Of a stretch of DNA of 64,000 nt, positions 11,582 through 20,630 are shown one piece after another. The DNA is from Cladophialophora immunda (Eukaryota; Ascomycota; Eurotiomycetes; Chaetothyriales; Herpotrichiellaceae): NCBI RefSeq assembly GCF_000835495.1, contig NW_015622546.1, forward strand, positions 3,094,955 through 3,158,954, in the 5' to 3' direction. A program made the position numbers and the translations under genes. Positions within the stretch are counted from its first letter, which is position 1. Every line of letters starts with the position of its first letter. Under the pieces are notes generated by a model. It worked only from the letters and a program-made list of their open reading frames with translations. It was not told the DNA's origin and searched no databases.

Positions 11582-11983
11582 GGTATGACGAGCGCTGCAG
11601 GTCTTTCTCAATATCTGGAAGCAGCCTGGAAGATGGGTGGGACTCAGAGTGATGCGAAGAGGTATTAGGAGAGGTTGCAAAATATTTCACTAGACAAAGA
11701 CAATCTTTTGATTATGAATTGACTCAATATTATCAGCGCCAGAGCACTAGTAGTTTGAAGAATATTGGAAGCCAACAGGTACTTGAAGACCCAATGGTGT
11801 AGCTCTACTTCACTGGAAAAGGTGGAAGCCGAGCGCTTCTCATTGGCTGAGTGCGGCGGAAGCATTCAGCTCTCGCGGTCTGCAAAGCAATAAAGTGCTC
11901 AGCATGCACGAGGCAGCTGTGTATTATATACATGTTCTTGATCTACTATAGCTTGAGCTTTTCGCATCAAGTAGCCCGGAATC
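11582..11983. other. Intergenic; EthD gene promoter region
   Basis: About 400 bases separate the EthD start from the 3' end of the next minus-strand SDR. No further feature was recognised. Confidence 0.35.
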
Positions 11984-12757
11984 TTAAGCCCTCAATAGCT
12001 GTCCACCGTTCACCTGCCAAACCTGACCTGTCACAAAAGCCGCATCCTCAGAGAGAAGATACATGATCAAAGAAGCTGGTTCACGTGGTTCTCCCATGCG
12101 CTGAAGAGGGAGACCGCTGATCAACTCCTGGATAGTAGGCTCATTGGCGGCTGCTCTCTTGCCAGGTTCGGTGGCGATCATTCCAAATGAGACGGTGTTG
12201 GCCCGAATCTTTTGAGGTCCCCAGGTGTTTGCCACATGCCTGGTCAGCACCTCAACACCTGCTTTCGAAGCTGAATATGCAGGATATAGAGGTTGCCCGC
12301 TGAATACCGCAGCAGATGAGATGTACACGATGTTGCCCTTGCCTCCCTTGAGGAAATGAGGGATTGCGTATCTTGTCGAAAGGGCAGAGCCGATGAGGTT
12401 CACCTCCAAGGTCCGTCGCCAAACGCCCACTTCCATCGAGTCCACCCCGCGATCTCGGCCCAGGACCTCTGGCCGTAGATCGGCTCCCATGTTAATCAAA
12501 CAATCCAGGCCGCCCAGTGTGTCTGCCGCACCGTCCACGAGTTGCTTCACAGAGCTTTCTTCAGCAAAATCGAACTCCGCCGTGTGAGCAGTGCCACCTG
12601 CCGAGCGAATCTGGTCGGCTAGCGCCTGTGCACCATTGATATTGATGTCGCCGATGACGACTTTCGCCCCTTGCTCTGCCAGCAGTCTTGCCGTTGTCGC
12701 CCCAATTCCAGTGGCACCACCAGCCATCAGAACGCGGAGACAGCGAAGTCCGTTCAT
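11984..12757 (-). CDS. Short-chain dehydrogenase/reductase
   Basis: An intact 257-residue SDR without introns. Seen: MAGGATGIG cofactor loop near residue 12, an aspartate in VVIGDIN (NAD preference), SSAAVFSG with the catalytic serine, YSASK with Tyr/Lys, and a C-terminal TGQVWQVNGG. One oddity is that the usual NNAG element reads INMGAD, so the structural Asn is shifted or replaced. The substrate is unknown. It shares the minus strand with the EthD gene and with the following SDR, so the three may be coregulated. Confidence 0.88.
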   Translation of the reverse strand: MNGLRCLRVLMAGGATGIGATTARLLAEQGAKVVIGDININGAQALADQIRSAGGTAHTAEFDFAEESSVKQLVDGAADTLGGLDCLINMGADLRPEVLGRDRGVDSMEVGVWRRTLEVNLIGSALSTRYAIPHFLKGGKGNIVYISSAAVFSGQPLYPAYSASKAGVEVLTRHVANTWGPQKIRANTVSFGMIATEPGKRAAANEPTIQELISGLPLQRMGEPREPASLIMYLLSEDAAFVTGQVWQVNGGQLLRA

Positions 12758-13479
12758 CGTGACAGAAAGTAATGTGGAGATGGTCAGAGGTGGGCCAATG
12801 TAGACAGATTTGATTCACCATGTACGGTCGAAGATACTGAGTGAACACAAGAGTGGAAACGCGACAAGCAAAGATGGCTAGAATTATAACCGAAGCGAAG
12901 TGTTGCCGAGTGATAGGTGCTCTTGAACAGAGTGTCAGGACCTTCCATCCACCGTCTAGTTAGTCTTAGTCTAATTAGTCCATCGTCCACTAATGGTAGA
13001 GCTCAACTCGCATCTTTCCACCGAAGCTTGTCCTCGCTTATGTTTTGTAGCTTGGGCCGTAAATGCTAACATAAATAATGGAGAAAACGTATGTTGATCG
13101 CCAGCTTGACCCTGCTGCGCAACTCAAGTGAACAGGCAGGAGTGGATAGCTTTCTCTTACCCTGTGCTTGACCTCCTTTTGCACCACCAGAGCAAATATT
13201 CTGCGAAGGTGGCTAGCGGCGGAACGTATCTCGATTTGCTATTCCCGCTTTCTCGTGGGCTCTACGCGTTCCGCCAAAAAGTTCCAGCTGAGCTGTTAGT
13301 GCAGTAACTCTGCGGATGCGATTTGCTCGTGATTGGACCGAGATTTACGTGGAAAGAGCGATGCTCTAGCTGCTATCAATTTTTTCGTTTACCTGTCTAA
13401 ATCTCCCGAGATAGGCAGGTGCGAGGCTGCGACTTCGATCCAATCTCAATTGAACAACAGCTCAACATGTACTATGCCT
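12758..13479. other. Intergenic between two minus-strand SDR genes
   Basis: About 720 bases. Short plus-strand frames at 13333-13737 overlap the antisense of the next SDR and are shadows. No repeat was seen. Confidence 0.4.
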
Positions 13480-14304
13480 TTAGACAGACGAGAGGCCCAG
13501 CTCTTTCCACTCTTCATCGGACTTCCTCTGAACATCGTCAACATGAGCGCCATACTGTACAGCGTCTGTGCCAATCAAGAGGCGAACTGGCGGTTTCGGT
13601 GTCGCGTACAATTTCTCGAGGATGGGCCCGAATTTCTCGGGGAGAGACGGTTCTTTACCGTTGTTGTCACGGATCAGCTTGCACAGGGCTCCAACGGTAT
13701 CTTGGTAGGCATCGCTGATCGGGGGGATAGTCATTGATGAGCCTGCCCAGTCTGTTCGGATCCCACCAGGCTCCAAAGACGTGACTTTGATGTTCAAGGG
13801 ACCCAGCTCAGAAGCCAGGACACTCGAGAAACCACTGACCGCCCATTTTGCGGCTTGGTATGCAGACAGGCCTGGGGTACCAAGACGGCTACCTAGCGAC
13901 GAGACATTGAAAATATAACCGGAGCCCTGCTGCCGCAGGATCGGAAGGATGGCTTTGGTGACGTTGACGACGCCGTTGAAATTGACATCTATTTGTTCAT
14001 TGAAGCTTTCGAGAGTGCTATCTTCGAACGAGGCAGGATTGGCGTAGCCAGCATTGTTGACGAGAATATCGATGCGCTCGAACTTGTTCACCGCGGCATG
14101 GACGGCCGCCACAGCAGATTCGTAGTTGACCACATCCAGGCTGTAGAGGAGAACCTTCGAATTTCCATATTTCTTGAGCACGTCGCTCAGAACGTCTTTG
14201 TTGCGTGCAGTCGCGACGACCGAGTCGCCCTTGGACAAAGCATATTCGACAAGGGCTCTCCCAAGACCTCGGGAGCTGCCTGTCACAAACCAAACTCTGG
14301 ACAT
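13480..14304 (-). CDS. Short-chain dehydrogenase, 17-beta-HSD/retinol-dehydrogenase-like
   Basis: A single-exon SDR of 274 residues if the start MSRVWFVTG is used (14304); an upstream in-frame ATG at 14322 adds six residues. Seen: VTGSSRGLG at the N-terminus with ATAR after the second strand (Arg favours NADP), LVNNAGY, NVSSLGSRLG with the catalytic serine and YQAAKWA with Tyr/Lys. The 17-beta-HSD-like subgroup acts on steroids, retinoids and fungal polyketides. The divergent neighbour is the MDR reductase at 15327, and the 1-kb gap between them should hold both promoters. Confidence 0.88.
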   Translation of the reverse strand: MSRVWFVTGSSRGLGRALVEYALSKGDSVVATARNKDVLSDVLKKYGNSKVLLYSLDVVNYESAVAAVHAAVNKFERIDILVNNAGYANPASFEDSTLESFNEQIDVNFNGVVNVTKAILPILRQQGSGYIFNVSSLGSRLGTPGLSAYQAAKWAVSGFSSVLASELGPLNIKVTSLEPGGIRTDWAGSSMTIPPISDAYQDTVGALCKLIRDNNGKEPSLPEKFGPILEKLYATPKPPVRLLIGTDAVQYGAHVDDVQRKSDEEWKELGLSSV

Positions 14305-15326
14305 GGCGAGTCTGCAGGGCACTGTGAAGGGTTTAAAGAAGTCTTGAAATCAGATGAATATGTAACCTCCGTCTTATGCACAACCTGAAATGCTTTTTGA
14401 CTTTGCAACGTGATGCAGCGCACTCTTGCTGTTATATGGCAAACCGCAAGGCAGAGAGCTCGACATGTGACGCCAGTGCAGATCAGGTACAACTATGGAG
14501 ATGCCTATCTTCACTGACTGCGGCAGGAGCGGAAATCTCAGTAGCGAGTAAACTGCTGTTTACTTTCTGAATGCGGTCGCGTGGCTCCCCGTATTGGAAT
14601 GCAAGCTCCCGGTAGCACCGCATCTTTCTCTGCCGAGCCCTGCAGGTAAGTGGACACACCCGAGTCAACGTCTCTTTTCCCCTCAAGGGTGCAAATGTTA
14701 TCCTCCCCACCACTTTATCCTTAGGTCATTCACCCTCTCGAGTGATCTGTGCCAAACGATGATCGGAGATAAAGTGGCAGCTTGTCAGCCAGTTGCACTA
14801 GCAAAGTGTTCTTGATTCTGTCCGAAGTCGTTCGCGCCGTAACGGCGGACGAACGGTCAAGGCACTTTTGTGTATCCGGACCACCACGGGCAGAGCTGGC
14901 CGCAGAATTATGAATACGAGGAAGAAAAATGAATTGTTTCTACGGGTAACTTTACCTACTACCACGGGCTCAAGAATTGTTGGACTCGAGGCTGCTTGCG
15001 AATCTGCTAAACAGAGATGTCTCCTTCCGCCTTCCGCTAAAATTACAGCACATCTAGATTGTCAAGTTCTCTCTATTTGGTCCGGCCGTAGTTCAACTGA
15101 AGTTGGACACGACTCAAATCATTGGACTAGTTATTTATCTAATCCCTCTCATTTGCTATCATACCAACTTGGTACGAGAAGCCTTCCCGTCTCACAACGA
15201 ATCCCGTGGGCTTCCTTCTTTGTTAAGTAGTAACCCAACTCTTCTGCATACGCTTTGGGTGAATACATATTTTCCAGTCTCTTGAATCTCCTCTTGACAA
15301 ACCACCTCCACGTCAACTGTCCCACG
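14305..15326. promoter_or_regulatory. Divergent intergenic region between SDR and MDR reductase
   Basis: About 1 kb between two genes transcribed outwards (SDR on minus, MDR on plus). It must contain both start regions. I did not find a clear shared palindrome by eye. Confidence 0.35.
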
Positions 15327-16352
15327 ATGCCAAAATCTACCAATTCGGTCATATTGAAGCACGTCGTCCCCATTGGTGACACAGTTACCTTGGATGCATT
15401 CAAAATTAGTGAGACCGAGCTTCCTCAGCTTGCAGACGGACAAGTTCTCCTCCGGCCCATCGCTTTCTCTGTCGACCCAGTACAAAGAACTCGCATTACA
15501 GGGAAATCACATTTTGCGTTGCTGGCTTCAAATGTCCCAGGACAACCGATAAATGGCTTTGCCTTGGCACGAGTGGTTGAGTCGCGCCATCCAGAATTCA
15601 AGGCTGGACAGCTGCTCGAAGGCATGTTTGAATGGTCCGACTATGTGATCTGGGATGGAAAGCCCAGCCCATTTGTGAGATCCGTGGAGCTGCAGATCGC
15701 CAAGCCATCTTATGCACTCAGTGTACTAGGAATCACTGGTCTCACTGCATATTTCGGTATTGTCGAAGTCGGGAAACTTCAAAAAGGGGAGACCATTGTC
15801 ATCTCGACCGCTGCAGGTGCCGTGGGGTCGGTTGCAGGAGCAATCGCTAAAATCAAAGGTGCAAAAGTCATTGGCTTGACAAGCTCTCGAGCCAAGCAGG
15901 ATGTGCTCATCCAGAAGTTGGCGTTTGACGCTGCCCTAAACTACCGCGCAGATGATTTTGTCGAGCAGCTTTCCGCCGCAACTTCAGGTAAACTCGACGT
16001 TTACTTTGACTGCGTGGGTGGTGAACTCTCGCAAACAATCATGAAACAGATGAAGCGTCCGGCGCGGATTGTCGAGTGCGGACAAATATCGACATATAAC
16101 GATGAGAAGTATGCTTGGATGACGGATTTGACACCAATCCACCTAAATGGGTTGCGACTTGAAGGTTATACACCTATGTTGTTCAAGGATAAGTGGCCAG
16201 AAGCGTTGGATCAGCTTCAGAAATGGATACGGTCTGGCGAGCTCGTGCCTCTGGAGACAGAAATGGTGGGTCTGGAGTCCCTTCCCCGGGCCCTTGTTGC
16301 CCTACTAAGTGGCGAGAACGTTGGAAAGATGCTCGTTACAATTAAAGAGTAA
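15327..16352 (+). CDS. Zinc-free MDR-family NADP(H) oxidoreductase (PTGR/enoyl-reductase-like)
   Basis: A 341-residue single-exon medium-chain reductase starting MPKSTNSV. Seen: an N-terminal GroES-like part, GITGLTAYFGI, then the nucleotide motif ISTAAGAVGSVAGAIAK in mid-protein, and the downstream LTSSRAKQ segment typical of NADPH binding. The catalytic zinc ligands of alcohol dehydrogenases are absent, as in leukotriene B4 12-hydroxydehydrogenase/prostaglandin reductase and bacterial CurA-like enzymes, which reduce the double bond of alpha,beta-unsaturated ketones. In a ring-ketone pathway it could saturate an enone before the BVMO step. Length is normal (about 330-350). Confidence 0.85.
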   Translation: MPKSTNSVILKHVVPIGDTVTLDAFKISETELPQLADGQVLLRPIAFSVDPVQRTRITGKSHFALLASNVPGQPINGFALARVVESRHPEFKAGQLLEGMFEWSDYVIWDGKPSPFVRSVELQIAKPSYALSVLGITGLTAYFGIVEVGKLQKGETIVISTAAGAVGSVAGAIAKIKGAKVIGLTSSRAKQDVLIQKLAFDAALNYRADDFVEQLSAATSGKLDVYFDCVGGELSQTIMKQMKRPARIVECGQISTYNDEKYAWMTDLTPIHLNGLRLEGYTPMLFKDKWPEALDQLQKWIRSGELVPLETEMVGLESLPRALVALLSGENVGKMLVTIKE

Positions 16353-16499
16353 ATCTCATAGACTCGCAATCTGCCGAGTAAGGCAGTGAATCTGATATTC
16401 ATAAAACTTACAAGTTGTTTTTTCTGGTCTTCACATTAGAAATTGATATTTGCCAAGCTCGACCTTCCCTTTCAATGCTCCAGTAAACGCAAAGTAGGA

Positions 16500-16545
16500 G
16501 CAGGCGGAAGGTGGAAGGTGGAAGGTCGAAGGTCGAAGGCGGAAA
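16500..16545. repeat. Short GGAAGGT tandem repeat
   Basis: Several imperfect copies of a 7-nt GGAAGGT/CGAAGGT unit lie in the leader of the VOC gene. It is probably a simple sequence repeat, though it falls in the likely promoter or 5' UTR. Confidence 0.6.
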
Positions 16546-16617
16546 TTAACTTTTGAGGCAACTCCATATAGAGGGTTGCCTTCTGTCCTCTCGTTTCTCT
16601 CCACGACAATCGCAAAG

Positions 16618-17565
16618 ATGGTTTACAACTACAGAATCGTGCGGATGTTACATCCGACTCACTTGGTACTTGACCTGGATGCCGCAGAGAAGTTTCTCTT
16701 GGAAGTTTTTGGCAGGAAATGTGACAAAATCGAGGCGTATCTGCCGCCACCGGACAAGGCTCCTGGATTTCCCCGGGACTATTCAATCACGACAATGATT
16801 GCCGATGTCTGGTTCGATTGCATCGATCCTCGCAAGTATGTAGTGGATGATCAGCATTTCATCGAGCCGGTAGACCAACCGCATTTGCTTGGAACGGGAT
16901 GGGCAGTCGAAGGTATCCGCGACCTTTACCAGCGATTCATGGATAGTGGCATCCGCAGCACCGACCAGAGAAATCGTATAGGTACTAGGGACAGAATCCC
17001 TCAAGTGCAATTCACGCCAAAAAGACCCATCTTTCTTACCCTGCCCGAAAGCACCGGAACTCGGTACCAGGTATCCCCTGCTGAATACATTGGGAAGCTT
17101 GACGCACGTACCGATCCATCATGGAAGCTGCCGCCAGTATCAGCTGATGATCCACTGTCCATTGAGTTTTGCTCCCATCACACAATCCTCACCAAGAATC
17201 TCGAACGACAGACTCATGTACTCGTGGACATCTGCGGCGGTAAAATCATCCATACCGGTCGCAATGAAATTCTCAAGACGGATAGCACATATGTCCTGTT
17301 GGCAGACGCAATTTATGAACTCGGCGTACCATATGAGGAGGGTTCCTTTGCCATGAATGATTTGAGAAGCCGAAAACCACTTGACTCCTACCATTCGATC
17401 ACTTTCAAAGTGCAAGATTTGGCAAAGGTAGAGAAACATCTTCGGGACAAGAAGATACGACTTATCCACCAAGACGAAACCACAATTGTAACCGATCCAT
17501 CAGACGCCATTGGCATTCCGTGGGGATTCACCACGAAACGTGTGCCGAATGACTCGAGATACTGA
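16618..17565 (+). CDS. Two-domain VOC (glyoxalase/extradiol-type fold) protein
   Basis: A 315-residue single-exon protein starting MVYNYRIVR. The N-terminal segment LHPTHLVLDLDAAEKFLLEVF has the HxxLxVxDxxxAxxFY-like pattern of the vicinal oxygen chelate fold, and a second histidine-bearing repeat seems present near residues 255-300 (SYHSITFKVQDLAKVEKHL). VOC proteins include glyoxalases, extradiol dioxygenases, epimerases and binding proteins; metal ligands cannot be assigned reliably here. It lies 265 bases behind the MDR gene on the same strand. A role in opening or isomerising an intermediate is possible but unproven. Confidence 0.7.
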   Translation: MVYNYRIVRMLHPTHLVLDLDAAEKFLLEVFGRKCDKIEAYLPPPDKAPGFPRDYSITTMIADVWFDCIDPRKYVVDDQHFIEPVDQPHLLGTGWAVEGIRDLYQRFMDSGIRSTDQRNRIGTRDRIPQVQFTPKRPIFLTLPESTGTRYQVSPAEYIGKLDARTDPSWKLPPVSADDPLSIEFCSHHTILTKNLERQTHVLVDICGGKIIHTGRNEILKTDSTYVLLADAIYELGVPYEEGSFAMNDLRSRKPLDSYHSITFKVQDLAKVEKHLRDKKIRLIHQDETTIVTDPSDAIGIPWGFTTKRVPNDSRY

Positions 17566-18493
17566 GTACCCCCAGAGTCCTCTTCACGACAGCAGACTCA
17601 TCAGGGGAGCCTTGATACGGCAAGACTTCTGGATCATTTCCTCCACGGATTGCCGTTCTCGTTACTTGTTAACAGCGATTGGACCAAGTGGACTTCTCGT
17701 TCATACAAGGACGAAGTTGGAACCAATTCAGAGAAGAGAAATTATGATCAAATTTACTCCATGAATAATTTGCCTAGCACACACAAAATACTGCAAAGTC
17801 GAGACACAAATTTGATGGAATTCCAAAGAAGAAAAAGATACGTTTTACAAGGACCGTTAGGGAACTACACGAGGTGTATGGTACGTCGACAAGTGCGTCT
17901 TCAAGTTGGTAGGGTTGGATGCATTCTGTCTGAGGCAGGAAGAGAAGAAATCTGCACATATCTCCAATTCCGGGACCGTCTAGGAGATCTACTTGCTCCT
18001 GCGTACCCGATAGCAATAAAATGCGTAGAGAATACTTGCCTGAGAGTTTCCCAGGTCAAAATGCAGGCTTCGCCACCGCGTCTACTCGTGCGAGGAGGTT
18101 GGTTGAATCGCCCATCAGGCAGGCAGTTCCAGGACCACTGATCAAGCAAATGCACATTTCGGCCCAATGTTTCCCTGAGAAGCTGGAAATGATCCTATCG
18201 GAGTAGTTTGCCCCGAAATTCCACCTCTGGCATTTCCGCCTCGGTTCCACCATTATTACCCTTCATACCTCCAGTGAGCCTAACCGGTGTCTTAGGCTCC
18301 AGACATGCGCAAGTTCAGAATTGATGCCTTTTACTACTCGATGAGATTAGGCCGGCTGATGCGACGAGGGAGGCGAAACAAATCAGCCCTCGTAAGTACA
18401 CATTAATCTTTCTTACAGCAGACAACGTCCTGCAGAGAAGCCTGTTCATCCTCGGGAAGACGAAGAAGCAAAATCACCACGGCTCAACCAAAA
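17566..18493. other. Intergenic with possible gene relic
   Basis: About 930 bases. A plus-strand frame at 18021-18206 begins MRREYLPESFPGQNAGFATA and looks coding-like in composition, but I recognise no family and no complete gene model. No zinc-cluster exon for the following regulator was found here in any frame. Confidence 0.35.
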
Positions 18494-20504
18494 ATGGGCG
18501 AGTACTTCTTCGAAGACGAGATCGATCTCGATGACAACACGATTTGCCCACAAGATCTCCTCTTGTTAAAATGCGAAGACTCGGAGAAACAACCTCATAT
18601 TGACTTCATTACTATTCCCTCTGATGATTTAGAAGAGCCATCAGATTCGGGGAAGTCGCTGGGATCGGATGTTGAGTCTACATGTGACGAGACCGAATCG
18701 AACGATGACTGGCTTGAAGTTCACAATCTTCTCTTCCAATCTGGTTGGTCGCCACTCGACATGTCCTCAACCAAAAATACTTGCACTCGGCTAATACCTC
18801 TAGCAAGTTGGGCTCGAGCGCCTTCCAGAATGCTGGAAGTTGGTGAAGGAGAGGTTAAAAGAAAATTCGTTGGATCATTGCAATCAATCAGTAAGCGACC
18901 GAGACCAAAACACCCGAAACAACCTTCAAGACAATTTACTGAGCCCGACATTCCAGACTGCAGACCCCCCAATCTCGAAGGATATTCAAGACCAGTTGAT
19001 ACCTTTGTATTTCCGACAGTTCCATCCAGTCTGCCCGGCCGTGGACGAAACTGAGTTTCTCAGATGGCGTCAGAAATCCAAAGAGTCTTCATTTGATGAT
19101 CCTCAACCGATGCAGTTACTACTGGTTTCGATGATGTTTGCGGCATCTCCCTATCTGGACGAGAGTCTATTGTCCCAAGGGCCATATTCGTCTGTCAAGT
19201 CATTACAGGAAGCGCTGTTCACCTCTGCACAGTCTTTGTATCACAACTTGGAGACAGAGTTCCTGGGAGCGGAACCTCTGGCACAAAGTGCATTGCTCCT
19301 CAGCTACTGGAGCAATAATGATTCCACGACCGAGGTCAACAGCTACTGGTCGGACGAAGCAGTGCGTCACGCGGTGGCTGGAGGAATGTCTGCTCTGTCG
19401 TCCACGGGTCGAAGAAGGATCATCTGGTGGTGTTGTCTGATCCGAAACCGCATGATATCCCTTGGTCTACGTCGCTTCACTCGGCTCGAGACGCGGCCGG
19501 ACGGTCGTCTACCCGAAACAACGGACTTTGGGGAGGAGGTGTCACGACCGCATTTCACGTCTCCTGAGTCGAAAATCTACTTCACCCGTGCATTCGCTTT
19601 GATGTGCAGCTTGACAAGGATCATGGCTGAGTCTGTCTGGCTGCCGTACCGCGAATACAACAAGCCTTGGTCTTTGCCAACCGACCGGCGTGCTTTTCGC
19701 CTGATGAAAACGGTTGGTCAACTGGACGAGGAGCTCGAAGCCTGGACCTTCAAATTCAATCGGGTGTATTCTACGATTCGCGAAATGGCTGTACCTAACG
19801 CAGATCTGGTGATTTTCCATCTCATTGGACTGATGCACCAGTACGTCCCGGGGAATTTGCTGCTCTGCATATAGCGAATTGCTAATCAGGCGCTGAAACA
19901 GGTTCGCAATCTCCATCCTGTACGAGCCCTTTTTGAGACTTAGCGAGAGCAACGGTGAGCAGGTGTGGTTTGTCAGAGACCTTGCTCTCCTGAAGATCAA
20001 AGAGGTATCCAAAAACACAGCTGCCATCACTGCGTCGATGTTACAGTTTGCAAAGCCAAAAGACTTGCCAATAATCTTGTAAGCAGCGTCTCCCATCGAC
20101 ACTACTAGTATTTCCATTATTTTGAAAAACAACCAACAGTCTGACTTGATGGTAGACCTCCGTGGATCATTCTACCCATTGCGTTGCACCTTGTCCAGCT
20201 CAGTGCGCCCCAGGTCCTCGAAATCAAAGCGCAAACCACTCAGCAGCTGGGATACTTGATGCGGGCACTTCATTCTTTGACATGCAGGTACGAAAGTGTC
20301 AAGTTGGTCACCAGGATCATCGACGCAATCATTGTTTTCGTCAGGGATTCTCAAGAGGAATCACCACTAACCAGGGCGCAAGCCGTGTGCTCGCAGAAGC
20401 GTGCTGTTCAGGCTCGAGATCCACACCTCGGGCAGGAAAAGGTCATCACCCGCGTGCTGGAGTTTATCAGGAACGGGCTTGCGGAGGGAGTCACTCAGGC
20501 ATGA
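18494..20504 (+). CDS. Fungal-specific transcription factor domain protein without visible Zn2Cys6
   Basis: Model: exon 18494-18743, a doubtful 64-nt intron to 18807 (or a frameshift), exon 18808-19840, intron 19841-19901 (GTACGT...ACAG, branch GCTAATC), exon 19902-20078, intron 20079-20155, exon 20156-20504; about 602 residues. The middle matches the fungal transcription factor (MHR) domain: LYFRQFHPVCPAVDE, then RRRIIWWCCLIRNRMISLG, and downstream WIILPIALHLVQL. An N-terminal zinc cluster (CxxCRxxKxKC) is absent from the model and from the upstream 900 bases. The N-terminus is instead acidic (FFEDEIDLDDN). The gene is tail-to-tail with the full Zn2Cys6 regulator. It may be a cofactor-type regulator or a truncated gene. 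The first join is the weakest part. Confidence 0.65.
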
Positions 20505-20630
20505 AGCTGGTAATGTGGATCTCTCATGAAGACCAGGTAACAGTGTTTGAATGCTCAACCGCATGGGGTATTAACACTATGTCCAGCAGCTGTAGCTGTC
20601 ATGATACCAATATCAACATATAAAAACGAA

